Assembly (NCBI GenBank): GCA_026419785.1
Contig: JAODTK010005822.1
Location: 682,001 to 746,000, forward strand
Direction: 5' to 3'
DNA from: Sclerodactyla briareus
Taxonomy: Eukaryota; Echinodermata; Holothuroidea; Dendrochirotida; Sclerodactylidae
Length of the DNA: 64,000 nucleotides
Shown here: piece by piece, positions 1 to 12,310 of the stretch
Position numbering within the stretch: the first letter of the stretch is position 1
Layout of the letters: every line of letters begins with the position of its first letter
Program-made: the position numbers and the translations under genes
Notes under the pieces: generated by a model
What the model was told of the DNA's origin: nothing
The model's input: only the letters and a program-made list of their open reading frames with translations
Database searches by the model: none

Positions 1-1434
1 AAACGCAACTCCTGCTTCGTCGGACCGCATACTTTGGTAAGTTACAAGGGGTCAAAGTTTATTTAAATCGCTTTTGTTCGCAATAACATTAGGATGAGGC
101 AATTTCATTGGACCTGCAAAATGCTTCAGGGAGTGGATGCATCACATGTAGAGTAACAATTTTTATATAAGCCGCCATGTCATTGAAGGTCCTTAAGGTC
201 ACGTATGGGTCAAAACCTGATTTGATACGTTTGGGCAATAGCACTGTGCGTGTTATCAGAAATGCAAAATGCTCAGGAGTGGATGTATCACTGGAGAGTT
301 ACAATTTTCACATCCAAAACTAAAAACTAAAACTTGCCATGTCCTTACAGGTCATCAAGGTCACTTAGGGTCAAAAACTGGTTTTCCTGGCCGGTAATCG
401 GAGAATGTGGATATCTTAAGGCTAAAGGTTTCACCATTGTGATATAATTGTTGGAACCTGCTTGTGTGACCTCGGACCTCGATTGGACCTCTGTCGGTTG
501 TTCATGTGGTTGAAGGTTGATTCTTGAATAAATGTGCTTATTTAAGGATTACGGGCAAAAAAAATATAAACTGTTTATTGGGCAACAGTGGCGATATACA
601 GTTGGCGGTCCTACCGCCAGGCGGTGTCTAGTTAAGTAATGTATTAGCTACTTTTAGGTAACTATTGTTCGGCTTCGTTAGCAAGATTACAGATGAAACC
701 GTCTGTGCTATGGTGACCTTGTTTGGCACATAGATGCGGATATGAATTGATGTATGTCTTAGATTTTCAGTCGTCAATACTGCGAATTGGGTCGTCTAAT
801 TTGCATATTTATGCGAAAGTTCACAGGTTCACATATTTTTTTCATTCCATCCCACTGCATGTCTGTGAATAGAGCACTCGTGTGATTATTCGCTATATAA
901 ATTGTATTATTCACATAGGGTGGAGAACACTGGAGGTCATTCAGTGTGTCATTTCGCAAGTGTTTCCCAATTCAAAGTTGGTTTTTGGATTTTTCCTGAA
1001 AGCTTGATGGGATGTCTACCTGAAGTTTATTCCCCCAAAATGTTAACAATAAATTGACTCAAGTCACTGGGGGTTTATGCAATGTGTATAAATTGTTCAA
1101 TCATGCAAATGTTCAAGTTTGTTGAATCCCCATGTATTAAGTGTGGTCCTGATATGTGAAATGAGCAAATGCGCATAGGAAGTTGAATATTGTGTTCAAT
1201 CTGCATAATTCATGCGATTCTTAGTCCACATTTCCACAAAACTTCCAGCACCTCTTCAGTCGACATTGTCCATTATCATTCCTTACGAATTTTGAAAAAT
1301 TGGATCACTGATTAATAGCAAAATCTAATACCAAAATCTAAAGCAACACATTAAATGCCTTGGAACGTTTGCATGGTGACTATTATATGGAAACACTGAT
1401 CGCGCAACCAGGCGAAGACACTGGGGGCGATTGC
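1..1434 (-). mobile_element. Inverted partial copy of the composite repeat element
   Basis: Read on the minus strand, this begins at about 1434 with the block containing CAGTGTCTTCGCCTGG and then GCGCGATCAGTG. It runs leftwards through the same succession seen at 7.0-7.9 kb on the plus strand: an Oct-like ATGCAAAC block, a TTTTGTGGAAATGTG block, a GCCCGTAA block with AGCACATTTATTCAAG, then units with GTTTTTGACCC and CCATGTGATAC. Similarity stops just right of 1434, which marks one terminus; the other end lies outside the window. There is no coding potential. About 580-950 is not clearly matched by the other copy and could be a separate insertion. It is a non-autonomous, old repeat with many indels. 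Confidence 0.7.
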
Positions 1435-1834
1435 CCTGTTTAGATGTTCAAGTTGAAAATTCTGTGCATGATGTCATGGAGAAGGTCTGAATCTTTTATA
1501 TTTGGTCCCTGAAAAAGTCTGCGAATTGATTTGCCCAGAATTTGCAGGAACGTTGATAACATGTCCTCATAGAAAAGAATGAGGGGGAACTCTGGCTTGG
1601 TCGAGGGACGTTCAAAATCTAGATATCAGGGAAAGAAACTGAGCCAAGTTTCGGCAGAATTGGTACCAACTGCAAATATGAATTTATTATTTCAGTGCTT
1701 GTTGGCATGTCTAAATTTGCTGAGTGCTGGCTTACTGGCTATACCACCCCGACTACACCAACCAGTGAGCAACATCCATTCTATGGATAATGCATGTGTC
1801 ATTGAATTAATGATGCCCCATTTTCTGTTCTTCG
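1435..1834. other. No recognisable feature
   Basis: Unique-looking sequence between a repeat end and a SINE. A 108-codon open frame at 1579-1905 has no recognisable domain and runs into the SINE, so it is not annotated. Confidence 0.4.
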
Positions 1835-2147
1835 ATTGCCGACGACTATTAGATTCAGTCATTGACGGCTCTAAGGCGCTTCACAGCATACTACCCCGAT
1901 CATAGATATCGGTACGCACCTGACAATCCCTGAGAGAATAATTGGCAGCAGGAACAGCGCCCAATGTACTCGACTACCTCACAGGTCCCCCTTTTAAACC
2001 CCTGGGTAAAGAGAGCGTTGAGATGAAGCACTTTCTTTGCCCAATGGTGCATCGGAAAAGCTGATCAACTATTGCGGGACTCGAACTCACAATCTTTCAA
2101 TCATCAGTCTGGAGCTTTTTTCTAACCGACTGAGCTACTCGGATCCC
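1835..2147 (-). mobile_element. tRNA-derived SINE with a V-core-like middle
   Basis: On the minus strand a tRNA-like head starts near 2147, with an A-box region TAGCTCAGTCGGTTAGA and a B-box GAGTTCGAGTCCCGC. A central domain follows (CAACGCTC, TTTACCCAGG, then GGGGACCTGTGAGGTA, then CAGGGATTGTC and CTATGATCGGG). A tail with GTGAAGCGCCTTAGAG resembles L2-type LINE tails. The same order occurs in the plus-strand copy at 19.7-20.0 kb, which shows this is a dispersed family. The anticodon arm does not fold into a proper tRNA cloverleaf, so it is not a functional tRNA gene. Confidence 0.75.
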
Positions 2148-3156
2148 ATGCTATGAGTATGGTTGATGATGGCACTGCCAGCTGTATAAACATAGAAGTC
2201 CCATGAGTCTCTATGTGAGAATGGGGACAATTCTGTGATGCACAATGGAAATAAAGTGACAGGAATGATACTAGAGCTTGTTTCCTTCTCACCTTCACCT
2301 TGTCAGTGGTTCCCAACCTTTTTTTCACCACGATTCCCTCTGGCATAACTATCCTTCATAAATGGGGAGATGGAAGGGATTTAATAGTGGACTTGACAGT
2401 CCTCAAATCTTGATCTGAACGAATGCAAAGACGACAACAGATGCCAGCCCTTTTTTCGATTTGGGGAAGAGCACAGTGATTTTTACACTCCGGGTATTAA
2501 TCTGGTGCTACATTTGCCATCTTTCACGGTAACATTAGTTTCAGGAATATACATTTTTCCCATTGGGTCGTATCGTTGATACTACTGTAACCCGAAAATT
2601 CACTTTCACCATGACAGGAACCCTTGGCCAAGATTTAAAAAAACCTTTGCCTCGAGTACACTGGTACCTCTTCATCCTTGGCAATTGTTTGCAGCAATGA
2701 TTCTTTTTTGTGAGGTTTGCCTTTAGTGTGATTTGCCCTCAGTGTACCTCCTCTCCAGGGCCTATCCTGGTTGTGGTGCACCCCTGCACCTTTGAGATTT
2801 TGTGTCTACCTCACTCACTCTAACCTGGCAGGCTGGCACTAACATTTGAAGCGCACTCTAGTTGGCGAGGCTGCTCCCCTCTGGAACACAAGCACGTTAA
2901 CTTTGGTAACATTAACTTTGCACACTTGTCTCAGATTATTCAGCAAGCTAGATTTATTCAATGTGCCTAAAAATTTGTACATCCTCTTGACCACCACACA
3001 CATGCATTGGCTGCAACGTGAAAGGCCCCGCATTTGGGATGGGTCTTTTCAACTCCAATCCATGGTTACACCTAATTGAAGGGTAGCCTGTCAAAAATCA
3101 CTGCTTACTTGTGTTTGACCCACAGGTTGATCTGTGGCATTTGTCACTCTCGGTAT
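2148..3156. other. Mostly featureless, with one hAT-like terminus
   Basis: At about 2303 the sequence CAGTGGTTCCCAACC followed by a T-run matches the common terminal motif of hAT (Charlie-like) transposons. No partner terminus is seen nearby, so only a solo end or a truncated element can be claimed. The rest shows nothing recognisable. Confidence 0.4.
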
Positions 3157-4075
3157 CAGGGGCGTCGATCCGTTTTTGAGAAGTGGGGGGGACACATGGG
3201 ATGCAAATGACCATCTAAGCGGAGCGCCACCATCGGTTGGCACGAAGCGAACCAAGAAAATTTCAGATTTTCATCCCTCCAGATCGACGGAAGGGGCACT
3301 TGCCAGGCTCAATAGCACCCATCTACATGTGTGACAGCCGAAAATTTGTCATTATGCATACTAAGATGATTACCGAATATCACACATGGTATTTTTTATT
3401 ACCTTTTCTACTCTGGCTTTGCGTAGGATCCAGGTCCCTGGTGGGATCGAAGGGAAGTGTATGGGACCACTCCATTTTTGGAGCGGAAAATTTGTATCCG
3501 AATTTGAAACTACCGGCGCGCGCGTAGCAATGTTAAAAAAGTATTGCATTGTTTTTTCCGGGTATTGATCAAAAAAGTCCTGGCAAAAAAATTCAGGCTT
3601 TTTTTCCCTTTGGCCTTTTTTCCTCCCAAATTTTCCACGAAATTTTTCATCTCAGAAAAATTGGGGGGGGGGGGGGGGGGAAGTCTGCCCCACGAGGCTT
3701 CTGAAATTATTTGAGTGAACAAAATTTTGAAGGCATACAACAACAAAACAATCTCATATTTAGCCTAAATCCTGAAGAATAAAAACGACATTGCGCGAAA
3801 CACTTGGAAAGTTATGCACTTGGCTATTCGATTCAAAATTCGAGAACTTGGTAATGAAACATGGGTAATCCTTCTGACTTCCCCCCTAGTCGGGTCCAGA
3901 TCTTCACCTGGGGTCCACACCTGGAATTAGTGGACTTAAGACAATTTCCAAAGATAGAATCAGTTTAGAGTGATACAAAATCAGACATATGCCTATTATT
4001 TTTTTTATTACTGACCGGAAAAATGGGGGGGATAAACGACATGTTCCCCCCGTCCCCTACCTGTTGACGCCCATG
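3157..4075. mobile_element. hAT-like non-autonomous element with 8-bp target duplication
   Basis: The left end CAGGGGCGTCGATCC and the reverse complement of the right end, CATGGGCGTCAACAGG, share GGGCGTC in inverted orientation. Both ends are next to G- or C-runs. The flanks are ctcggtat (3149-3156) and ctcgtatc (4076-4083), an 8-bp duplication with one indel, as expected for hAT insertions. The interior has a long G-tract near 3662-3680 and no transposase. The right end is nearly the same as that of the 149-bp copy at 27956-28104, so the two belong to one family. Confidence 0.7.
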
Positions 4076-5359
4076 CTCGTATCATTCACCAGCAATTTCC
4101 ATTTCAATAGTGTCCCTATGCATACTAACACACATGCCAAACACTCATAAAGTTGTTTCTTCTCACGTCTTGGTATTGTTAACCCTGCTTTGAATTCTCT
4201 GGCGATGCCAGTATTATTGGAAAGTTCAAGGGTTCTCTGATCCCTTTTAATTTTAAAAATAGCACTGAACCATAGACATAATTGTTTGAATGCCATAGTG
4301 TTGCCTGGATGTTCATAATATTACTTTTTTCAGTGAACTTTACAACTGCTGATGACTGCCCTGATTGCTTGTGTAGTTCATTCCATAGATATTTAACGAA
4401 AGCAAGCCTGCCACACAGTGTCAGGACTTTCAAGGAATTTCTTGCAGTCACTGCTTGTTACCACTTGCGTCATTGTTCTCTAGCATTCGCAAGATGTGAC
4501 CATATCATTTTTGGACTCTGAAATAACACAGAGATGACTAATGGAAATTCATCCAAAATGTCTTGTGTATGAATGGTAACAAGCTGGATGTGCAATTTTC
4601 TCAAGAATTTGAATAAGTGTATGGTTTAAATCTGGTACTCTGCACACCAGGATATGACATTTATCACTATTTTTTCTTCTTCAGAAATAGCATGCGGCGT
4701 GCTGGTTCCGACTCGGATCTTCTGTCAGAATCGCCACACACACACATCATCCTTATATAGATCCGAGGACGACGACCGGTCAAACCTTAGAACATAAAAG
4801 GACAACTGCAATAGAGGATATCTATAGGGACAAACCCCATTCCAATACGTTGTTCCTATGTGAAGTTATTGGCCTTCAAAGTTTGGTCCATATTCAGAGA
4901 AATTGAGGAGAATCCCAATTGCGCAATAATGCATAACATCACACTTTGACATTCTGGGAAGTTGTGTCATGTATTCATCGTTTCATTTTGTTGAATAGGT
5001 CAACATTAAATTCTGCAGAAGTTCTGTTGTCTTTCTGTCACCAAAGGAGTGACCATCAACACCTGCGAACCCATACGAAATCCTACACCATAGACCAAAT
5101 ATTCTTCGAAGTGAAAATGTCTGAATTTCAATGAAAAAAACAAAGATTGTTCGCAGGGTTGTGCAAGTATGACATCAAATATTATTGCATGATGGGATGG
5201 ATGCTTTTCAATCTTGCACAATACGCATGCACAAACTTCAAAGGACTGTATTTCAGTAACGGAAAGTCCAATGAACTTCAGGTTTTAGACTGACTCATTC
5301 AGTTTTCTCCACTAATATATTAGCCTCTTTATAATTTATCCTACGGGAAGGAAGGAAGA
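4076..5359. other. No recognisable feature
   Basis: No domain, splice-supported exon or repeat could be recognised. Short open frames (under 95 codons) on both strands overlap one another. Confidence 0.4.
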
Positions 5360-5937
5360 ATTTAGAACCGTTCGCCAAAAATTGCAAGAATTTCAAACCC
5401 TACATGAGTTGCCCAAGAACTGGATTTTTCCTACTGTGCACTTTCCTGCTAACTAGATCAGCGAAGGCTGTATTAGGACGCATTCAACATAGCTGACTAA
5501 GTGTTTTCCTCAAATGGATGGTGGTCATTATTTCTATGTAATCCAGAACTGTTGTAGCATAGCTGGTTTAGAGTGGGTGCACGGCAAGTTTACTTAGGGG
5601 ATTAGTTGAGACAGTAGGCTCTATTTATTCAGTTAGTGCTGGGATGCAATTTAGAACCGTTCGCCAAAAATTGCAAGAATTTCAAACCCTACATGAGTTG
5701 CCCAAGAACTGGATTTTTCCTACTGTGCACTTTCCTGCTAACTAGATCAGCGAAGGCTGTATTAGGACGCATTCAACATAGCTGACTAAGTGTTTTCCTC
5801 AAATGGATGGTGGTCATTATTTCTATGTAATCCAGAACTGTTGTAGCATAGCTGGTTTAGAGTGGGTGCACGGCAAGTTTACTTAGGGGATTAGTTGAGA
5901 CAGTAGGCTCATTTATTCAGTTAGTGCTGGGATAGGT
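5360..5937. repeat. Tandem duplication, two units of 289 bp
   Basis: The block starting tttagaaccgttcgcc at 5361 recurs at 5650. The two units are almost identical; the only clear difference is one base in the tail (ctcta versus ctca). Neither unit has an open frame or a known repeat signature. Such similarity in a window full of diverged repeats means a very recent duplication or an assembly artefact. Confidence 0.9.
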
Positions 5938-7019
5938 TGAATAGTTAGCAAAGATATCTTAGTGGCCAATGGTCATGTAACAGAATTCCTTCAAACTAGC
6001 AAGGTGAGAAGAGGACACTCAAACCCCCACCACCCCCAACTTGGAGGTTCCAGCATGTTGTCCCTTTGCCTCGTTGAGATACTTGATGAATCTATGACAT
6101 CACGGGGGAACGGTCAAGTGCCCCACACAGTAAATGCTGCATTTTACGCTATGAATAACGAAAGACGACAAAGGTTTCACCTAGAATGAATGAAATTATT
6201 CTCAGGTTTCGTGAACGATTTTTTGTGTTTGTTCCGTACCAAGATTTCAAAGTAAGGTTGTTTGAATCGTCTTTGTATTATAGAGGATTCTGTGGTTCCT
6301 CCGTGATGTCATCAAGGCCAATTGCAATGAGCCGACTGTTCTTATTGGTACATTCAAATCAACTGAAATTGGTGTGGGGTTTGGCTGTCTTACTTAATGG
6401 AAGTACCAAAAGGCATGTCATGATACATGACCATTGGCCTTTAAGAATTCAATGGTGACAGTAACATGATAGATCATGTGCGAATATGCAGGCAAGAAGT
6501 TATTTTTAGGCGTTGCCAAGGTCAAATTTTGGCAATAGTCAGGGTTCAATCAAAGCTTACTGAATGAACAATGTGCTAATTTCTTTTGGAATATCAATCG
6601 CTATAGTAGGCCGAAAATAAAGTGATGAAGAATCATCAACCTCTCTGCGGAGATATTGTCTTTCCAGGAATGCGTTTTACCTGATTATCCTATGCACAAA
6701 ATTATAATGCCTATCATGTAACAGTATTTCATTCAGGTTATGTATAAGTTAATCAATATAACAAAATAGAGAAAATTCTGTTTCTTCTCCTGTTTACTTT
6801 TAACTCTTGTAATGGACGAATATAAAAAAGTACTGCAAGATACCGGAAGTGAACTTTAGTTGACCCCTGAAGCCGGGGAGGTCAACAGGAAAGGAGATCA
6901 CACGAAATGCTATATTTTCTCTGCAAATAGGAACCTTAAACAGAAAAGCTAGAGGCTTAGTGATTCATGACTGCTTAGAACTTTCACTCAAATTCCCTTT
7001 GACCTCCTGACTCCAAGAC
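5938..7019. other. No recognisable feature
   Basis: Two short open frames (5962-6189 and 6186-6458, plus strand) carry no recognisable domain and no flanking splice signals of note. The stretch between the tandem duplication and the composite element is otherwise blank to me. Confidence 0.4.
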
Positions 7020-10000
7020 AAGGCGATCGCCCAGTGTCTCGCATGGTTGCGCGATCAGTTGTTTCCATCTAATAGTAACCATGCAAACAGTTTACAAGGA
7101 ATTTAATGTGTGGCTTTAAGATTTTGGTTCAGCATTGAACACCCTACTAGTCAGTGATCCATTTCAAATTCGTTCAAGGACTGATTATGGTCAATGTCTA
7201 CTAGGAGTGGAGAAGTATAAGTTTTGTGGTTCCTTGCAAATTAGACACAATATTCAAATTCCTATTAAACACAGTGCAGGTCAACAAAGGTCTACACAGA
7301 TCCAAAAATTAACCGTTTCTATTTTTTTTGCCCGTAACTCCCAAATAAGCACATTTATTCAAGACTAACTTTAACCACATGACAACCCGACAGGGTCAAA
7401 TTGAGGTCAGAGGTACCACACATGCAGGTCAACAATTATATCCATTGGTGAACTTCCAGCCTTCACAGATATTCAATTCTGATTATGGCCAGAAAACAGT
7501 TTATGACCCTAGTGATTGAATGACCTTTGAATGAAGTGGCAGTTTTTTTTTAAAAATTGTAACTCTCCCTGTGATACACCACTCCTAGGAGCATTTGGCA
7601 TTCTGAGAACAATGCCCAGTGCTATGCAAAAAGTACTAAAACAGTTTTTGACCCTACGGACCTTGATGACATGTCAATGACATGGCGGTTTTATAAAAAT
7701 GTGACTCTCCATGTGATGGGTCCACTCCTAGAAGCATTATGCATTCCAATGAACACGCCCAATGTTATGCGAAAGAAAAAAAAAAGCTATTAAATTAAAC
7801 TTGACCCCTTGTAATACCAAAGTAAGTGTCCGATCGAAGCGGGAGGTGGTTTCCTCCAGGAAGCAAACAAAGGTGTATCACATATCCCAAAATACCAGTT
7901 TCTTTTTCTTGCCCGTAACTCTTTAAATAAAGCACATTTATTCAAGACTCAACCTTAACCACATGACCACCCGACGAGGTCAAATTGAGCCGAGGGCACA
8001 CACATGCAGATTAACAGTATATCAATCTATGGTAAACCTTCAGCTTCACAGATATTCCAATTCTTGATTATGGCCAGAAAACAGTTTTTGACCCCTAAGT
8101 TGGAACGGACTGACCTTAAATGAATGGCAGGTTTTTATGGACAAAATTGTTACTCTCCATGTGATACATCACTCTCCTAGGAGCTTTTTGCATTCGGATG
8201 AACATGCCAGTGCTATTGCCAAAAAGTACTAAAATCAGTTTTTGACCCCTACGTGACCTTTGATGACCTTCATGACAGGGCGGTTTTTATAACCAGAAAG
8301 CCAAAAGGCTGAGTGATCCCTTGACTGTTTCTGTCAACCTATAGCCATATACCGGACAAATGGAGATTGTACCAGCCTCTTATATGGACAAGACATACGT
8401 CTGACAAATTTCATATCTTTCCCAACCAACTAATAGGGTATCTGTCCTTGGTATAAGCTACACACTGACTTTCAAGGTTTTCAGACTTTGAACTCGCTAA
8501 CCTTCCATGTCAATTTTTATTTTCAACCACAATTCACTCTGACTGAAGCAAAAAATAGGGTTCCTGTACGTCCCCATAAGAACGCATACACCTTATTTCA
8601 ACTGATCAAACCAACCATTCTGGACTTATCGTGTTTACAATGTTTTCAGACTTTGACCTCTGGTGACCTCATATACCTCTGACCTGGCCCCAAAACAATA
8701 AGGGTTCAAATTACTCATCATGGGGAACACACATAACCAATTATGGAGCTTCATCCATCCGGGTGGGGTCCGTTATCGTGTTTACAAGCCAAAATTGGCC
8801 AAAATAATTGATTTTTAAAAGTTCCTATTTTCGATCCAAATTCACCCCGACTCAACACAAAACAATAGGGTGTCTGTACCCTCCATAAAAAGCTACACAC
8901 CCAAGTTCAACCCGATCAACCCAACCATTCTGGACTTATCGTGTTTACAAGTTTTCGGACTTTGACGTCTGGTGACCTCAAGACTCTGACCTACTCCAAC
9001 AATAGGGTTCATGACATCATGGGGAACTCACCTACCAATTATGAGCTTCATCCATCCGGGTGGGTCCATTTATCGGTTTTACAAGCCAAAATTGGCCAAA
9101 ATATTGAATTTTAAAATTTCCTATTTTCGACCAAAATTCACCCCGAACTTATACCCAAAACAATAGGTGTCCTTTACTCCCCATAAACAAAGCTACAACA
9201 CCCATTTTCAACCGATCAGACCAACCATTCTGGCCTTATGTGTTTCAAGGTTTTCATACTTCGCCCTCTGGTGACCTCAAATTACCCTCTGACCTGACTC
9301 AAAACAATAGGGTTCATGTACTCATCATGGGGAACACACATACCAAGTAGAGCTTCATCCATCCGGGTGGGGGCCAGTTATCGTGTTTACAAGCCAAAAT
9401 TGGCCAAAATATTGAATTTTAAAATTTCCTATTTTCGACCAAAATTCACCCCGACCTGAACAAAACAATAGGTTTTCCTGTACTCCTCGTAGAAAGCTAT
9501 ATACCGAATTTCCACTTGAATCGTAACCAACCATGTCGGGACCTTCCTCGTGTTTACAATGTTTTTTCCTACTTTGACCTCTTGTGGACCTCAGATGACC
9601 TCTGACCTGACCCCCAAAACCATAGGTTCATGTACTCATCCATGGGTAACACACATATAAGTATGAGCTCCATCCATCCATGTGGGTTGAGTTATCGTGT
9701 TTACCAGCCAAAAAATATTGGCGAAATATCCAATTTTCCACTCAAATTTCCTTTTTTCGACCAAAATTCACAACCGCCCCAAGCCTAAAACAATAGGGTC
9801 CGTGAACTCCCCATAGAAAGCTGTACACCGCGAATTTCAAATTGATCGGACCAACCATTCTGGCTTAATAGTGTTTACAAGGTGTTCAGACTTTGACGTC
9901 TGGGTCGACCTAAGATGACTATGACCTGACCCCACAAACAATAGGGTTCATTTACTCATAATGGGGAACACATACCACGAACGCAGCGGTTGCTACGACG

Positions 10001-11764
10001 TCGAGCCACGGAGACGAACTGAGAGAGCGCGACAAGACCAACTCAGACCTGATCGACGTTTTATCGTGGTTTACAAGCTAGGCGTCAAACACACCACAAC
10101 AACACACCACACACACAACACACGACTCGTGACTGCATAGCTCATCTGACTTGGTTTTCAAGAATCAAAATTGTACTCTCCATGTGATGGGTGCGGCACT
10201 TCCAATCCAGAAGCATTAGAGGGCACTTCAAATGAACACGCCAATGTTATGCGAAAAAAGCTATATAAATTAACTTGCGGAGGAACCCTTGTAAACTACC
10301 CAAAGTAAGTGGTCCCATAGATAAGCGGGAGTTGTGTTCCGCCCTGACCCACCCCAAAATCTATCACATATCCAAAAATTACCCAGTTTTTCTATTTTGT
10401 TTCGAACCGTAAGCTCCTTAAAAAAGCACATTTATGCAAGACTCCAACCTTCAACCACATGACCCCGACAGAGGTCAAATTGAGGTCGGAGGTACACACA
10501 TGCAGGTCAACATTATATCACAATGGTGAAACCTTCAAGCCTTCACAAATATTTAATTCTCTGATTATGGCCAGGAAACAAGTTTTGACCCCTAAGTTAA
10601 CTTTAATTACCTTTAATGAAAAGACAGTTTTTATGAAAATGTAAAGCTCCATGTGATATCCACTCCTAGGAGCATTTCGCATTCGATGAACATGCTCAGT
10701 GCTAATGCCAAAAACTACTAAAAACAGTTTTTCACCCTTTACTTGACCTTTGATGACCTTCATGACATGGCGGTTGGTTTTTATAAAAGTGTTTACTCTC
10801 CATGTGATGCTCCACTCCTAGAAGCATATTGATTCCAAGGAACACGCCCAATGTTATTGCGACAAAGCTATTAAATTAAACTTTGACCCCTTGTAACTAC
10901 CAAAGTAAAGTGTCTGATCGAAGCGGAGTTTGCTCTCCTCCATAAAGCACACAAAGGTCTATCACATATCCCAAAATAAACATTTTCTATCATTTTTTCG
11001 CCCGTACATCCTCAAATTAGCACATTTATTCAAGACTCAACATTTAACCCCATGACCACCCGACAGAGGCAAATTGAGGGCAGAGGTCACACACGTGAGG
11101 TCAACAATTATATCACAATGTGAACTCTTCCAGCCTTCACGGATATCCAATTCTTCGGATTATGCGCCAGAAAAAACAGTTTTTTTTTTTTTTTTGGACC
11201 CCTAAGTGACCTTGAATGACAGATTAGTAACATTAAATGACCTAGGGGCCCTCGTCACTACTGTCAAATTCATTGGGACTATAGATAAAAACCATCTCCA
11301 CCAAGTTTCGTCAAAATCCAACAACTCCAAAAATATCACAGAAATTATGCAAATTAGACACCTTAATTAGCATATATCATGCCAGGGAATCTGATCGATT
11401 CGTGCACTCTTCATAGTGGTTATATACCCCTGAACGGCATCACAAAAGCATCTACCGATCAAGAGATCCTTGTACACAAGCTTTCGGGCAATTTTCATTA
11501 AAAATGCAAATTTAGGCAAATGGAATGGTCGTTTGGGACGAAAAGTGGATGCAAATCGGCAACTCTTCACCGCGCACCTCCACAATGAAGGTCACCAGCA
11601 TGACGGCTTCCACAGTTCAGGAGATATCAACCGCACATACGACAGGACAGACGGACCGACATGGAGAGGGACAGACGGACGGCGGAGGACCAGACAGACA
11701 GACACACACACAACAAAGTGACCACTATGTCTCTCCCTTAACAAAGTTCAGGCGAGACAAAAAA
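7020..11764 (+). mobile_element. Composite non-autonomous element, forward copy
   Basis: The left end is GGCGATCGCCCAGTGTCTCG and the right end is TTCAGGCGAGACAAAA. The core GTCTCGCCTG occurs at both ends in inverted orientation (seen intact at 27.36 kb and slightly altered here). Inside are ~600-bp tandem units with the same order of short blocks: AGCACATTTATTCAAG, TCAAATTGAGG, GTTTTTGACCCCTA, CTCCATGTGATAC, GATCGAAGCGGGAG. Units start near 7270, 7866, 10370 and 10960. The second unit stops at about 8291 and resumes near 10150, with a satellite block between. The 3' module (11215-11764) matches 29640-30174. No protein is encoded. Assignment to a known superfamily is not possible by eye. Confidence 0.65.
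8291..10150 (+). repeat. Satellite-like block, five ~300-325-bp units
   Basis: Five units carry ACAATAGGGTTCATGTACTC, CCATCCGGGTGGG, TTATCGTGTTTACAAG, GCCAAAATTGGCCAAAATA and ACCAACCATTCTGGACTTAT in the same order. The last motif falls near 8611, 8921, 9221, 9526 and 9851. The block splits one unit of the surrounding element, so it inserted or expanded inside it. Its distal end (9975-10140) turns into CA-rich sequence ending near gtgactgcatagctcatctgactt, and a related end is seen at 12260-12295. Confidence 0.8.
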
Positions 11765-11829
11765 ATGGTTGGATACAGACTGATAATATCTGTGGGAGTA
11801 CAATAAGATACTCCCAGCAGGAATAGAAG

Positions 11830-12310
11830 TATCATACTTTGACCTCTCTAGGCAAGGTGACCTTGTACCTGACCCCCAAAACAATAGGGACATGTATTCA
11901 AACCAAGCAATGTGTTTTTAGGTTACCAAGTATGAGCTTCATCATTCAGGTGGGTCAATTATGCTCTAACAAGCTAAAAATGTTCAAAATATCAATTTTC
12001 CACAATTCCCAAATTTTTTTCTCCCTCAAAAGGACGCGGTCGCACCAGAAAACACACGAAATTTCAACTAGAATGGACCAACGCCTTCTGGGCTTACATC
12101 CTCCCAACAAGATTTTCAGTATGACCGTGGACCTGACCTAAAACAATAGAGATCATGTACTCATATGGAGTACAACTTACCAAGTAGAGTGAGGCTTCAC
12201 TTTCATCCATCCAAGTGGGGTAGATAGAGTTCTGCTCTTACCAAGCAGGAGTCACCACAACAAGCACATGGCGATGACTGCATAGATAACCTGACTTCAG
12301 TCAAAGAATA
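11830..12310 (+). repeat. Detached satellite unit related to 8.3-10.1 kb block
   Basis: It contains the ordered motifs CCAAAACAATAGGG, CCAAGTATGAGCTTCATC, GGTGGGTCAATTAT and a final ATGACTGCATAGATAACCTG, matching one unit plus the terminal piece of the 8.3-10.1 kb block. It lies directly beyond the right end of the composite element. A strongly diverged relative is also present at 49560-49740. Confidence 0.65.

Noticed and set aside
2065-2147. Functional tRNA gene on the minus strand
   Set aside because: A and B boxes are present but the anticodon arm does not fold and a SINE body follows.
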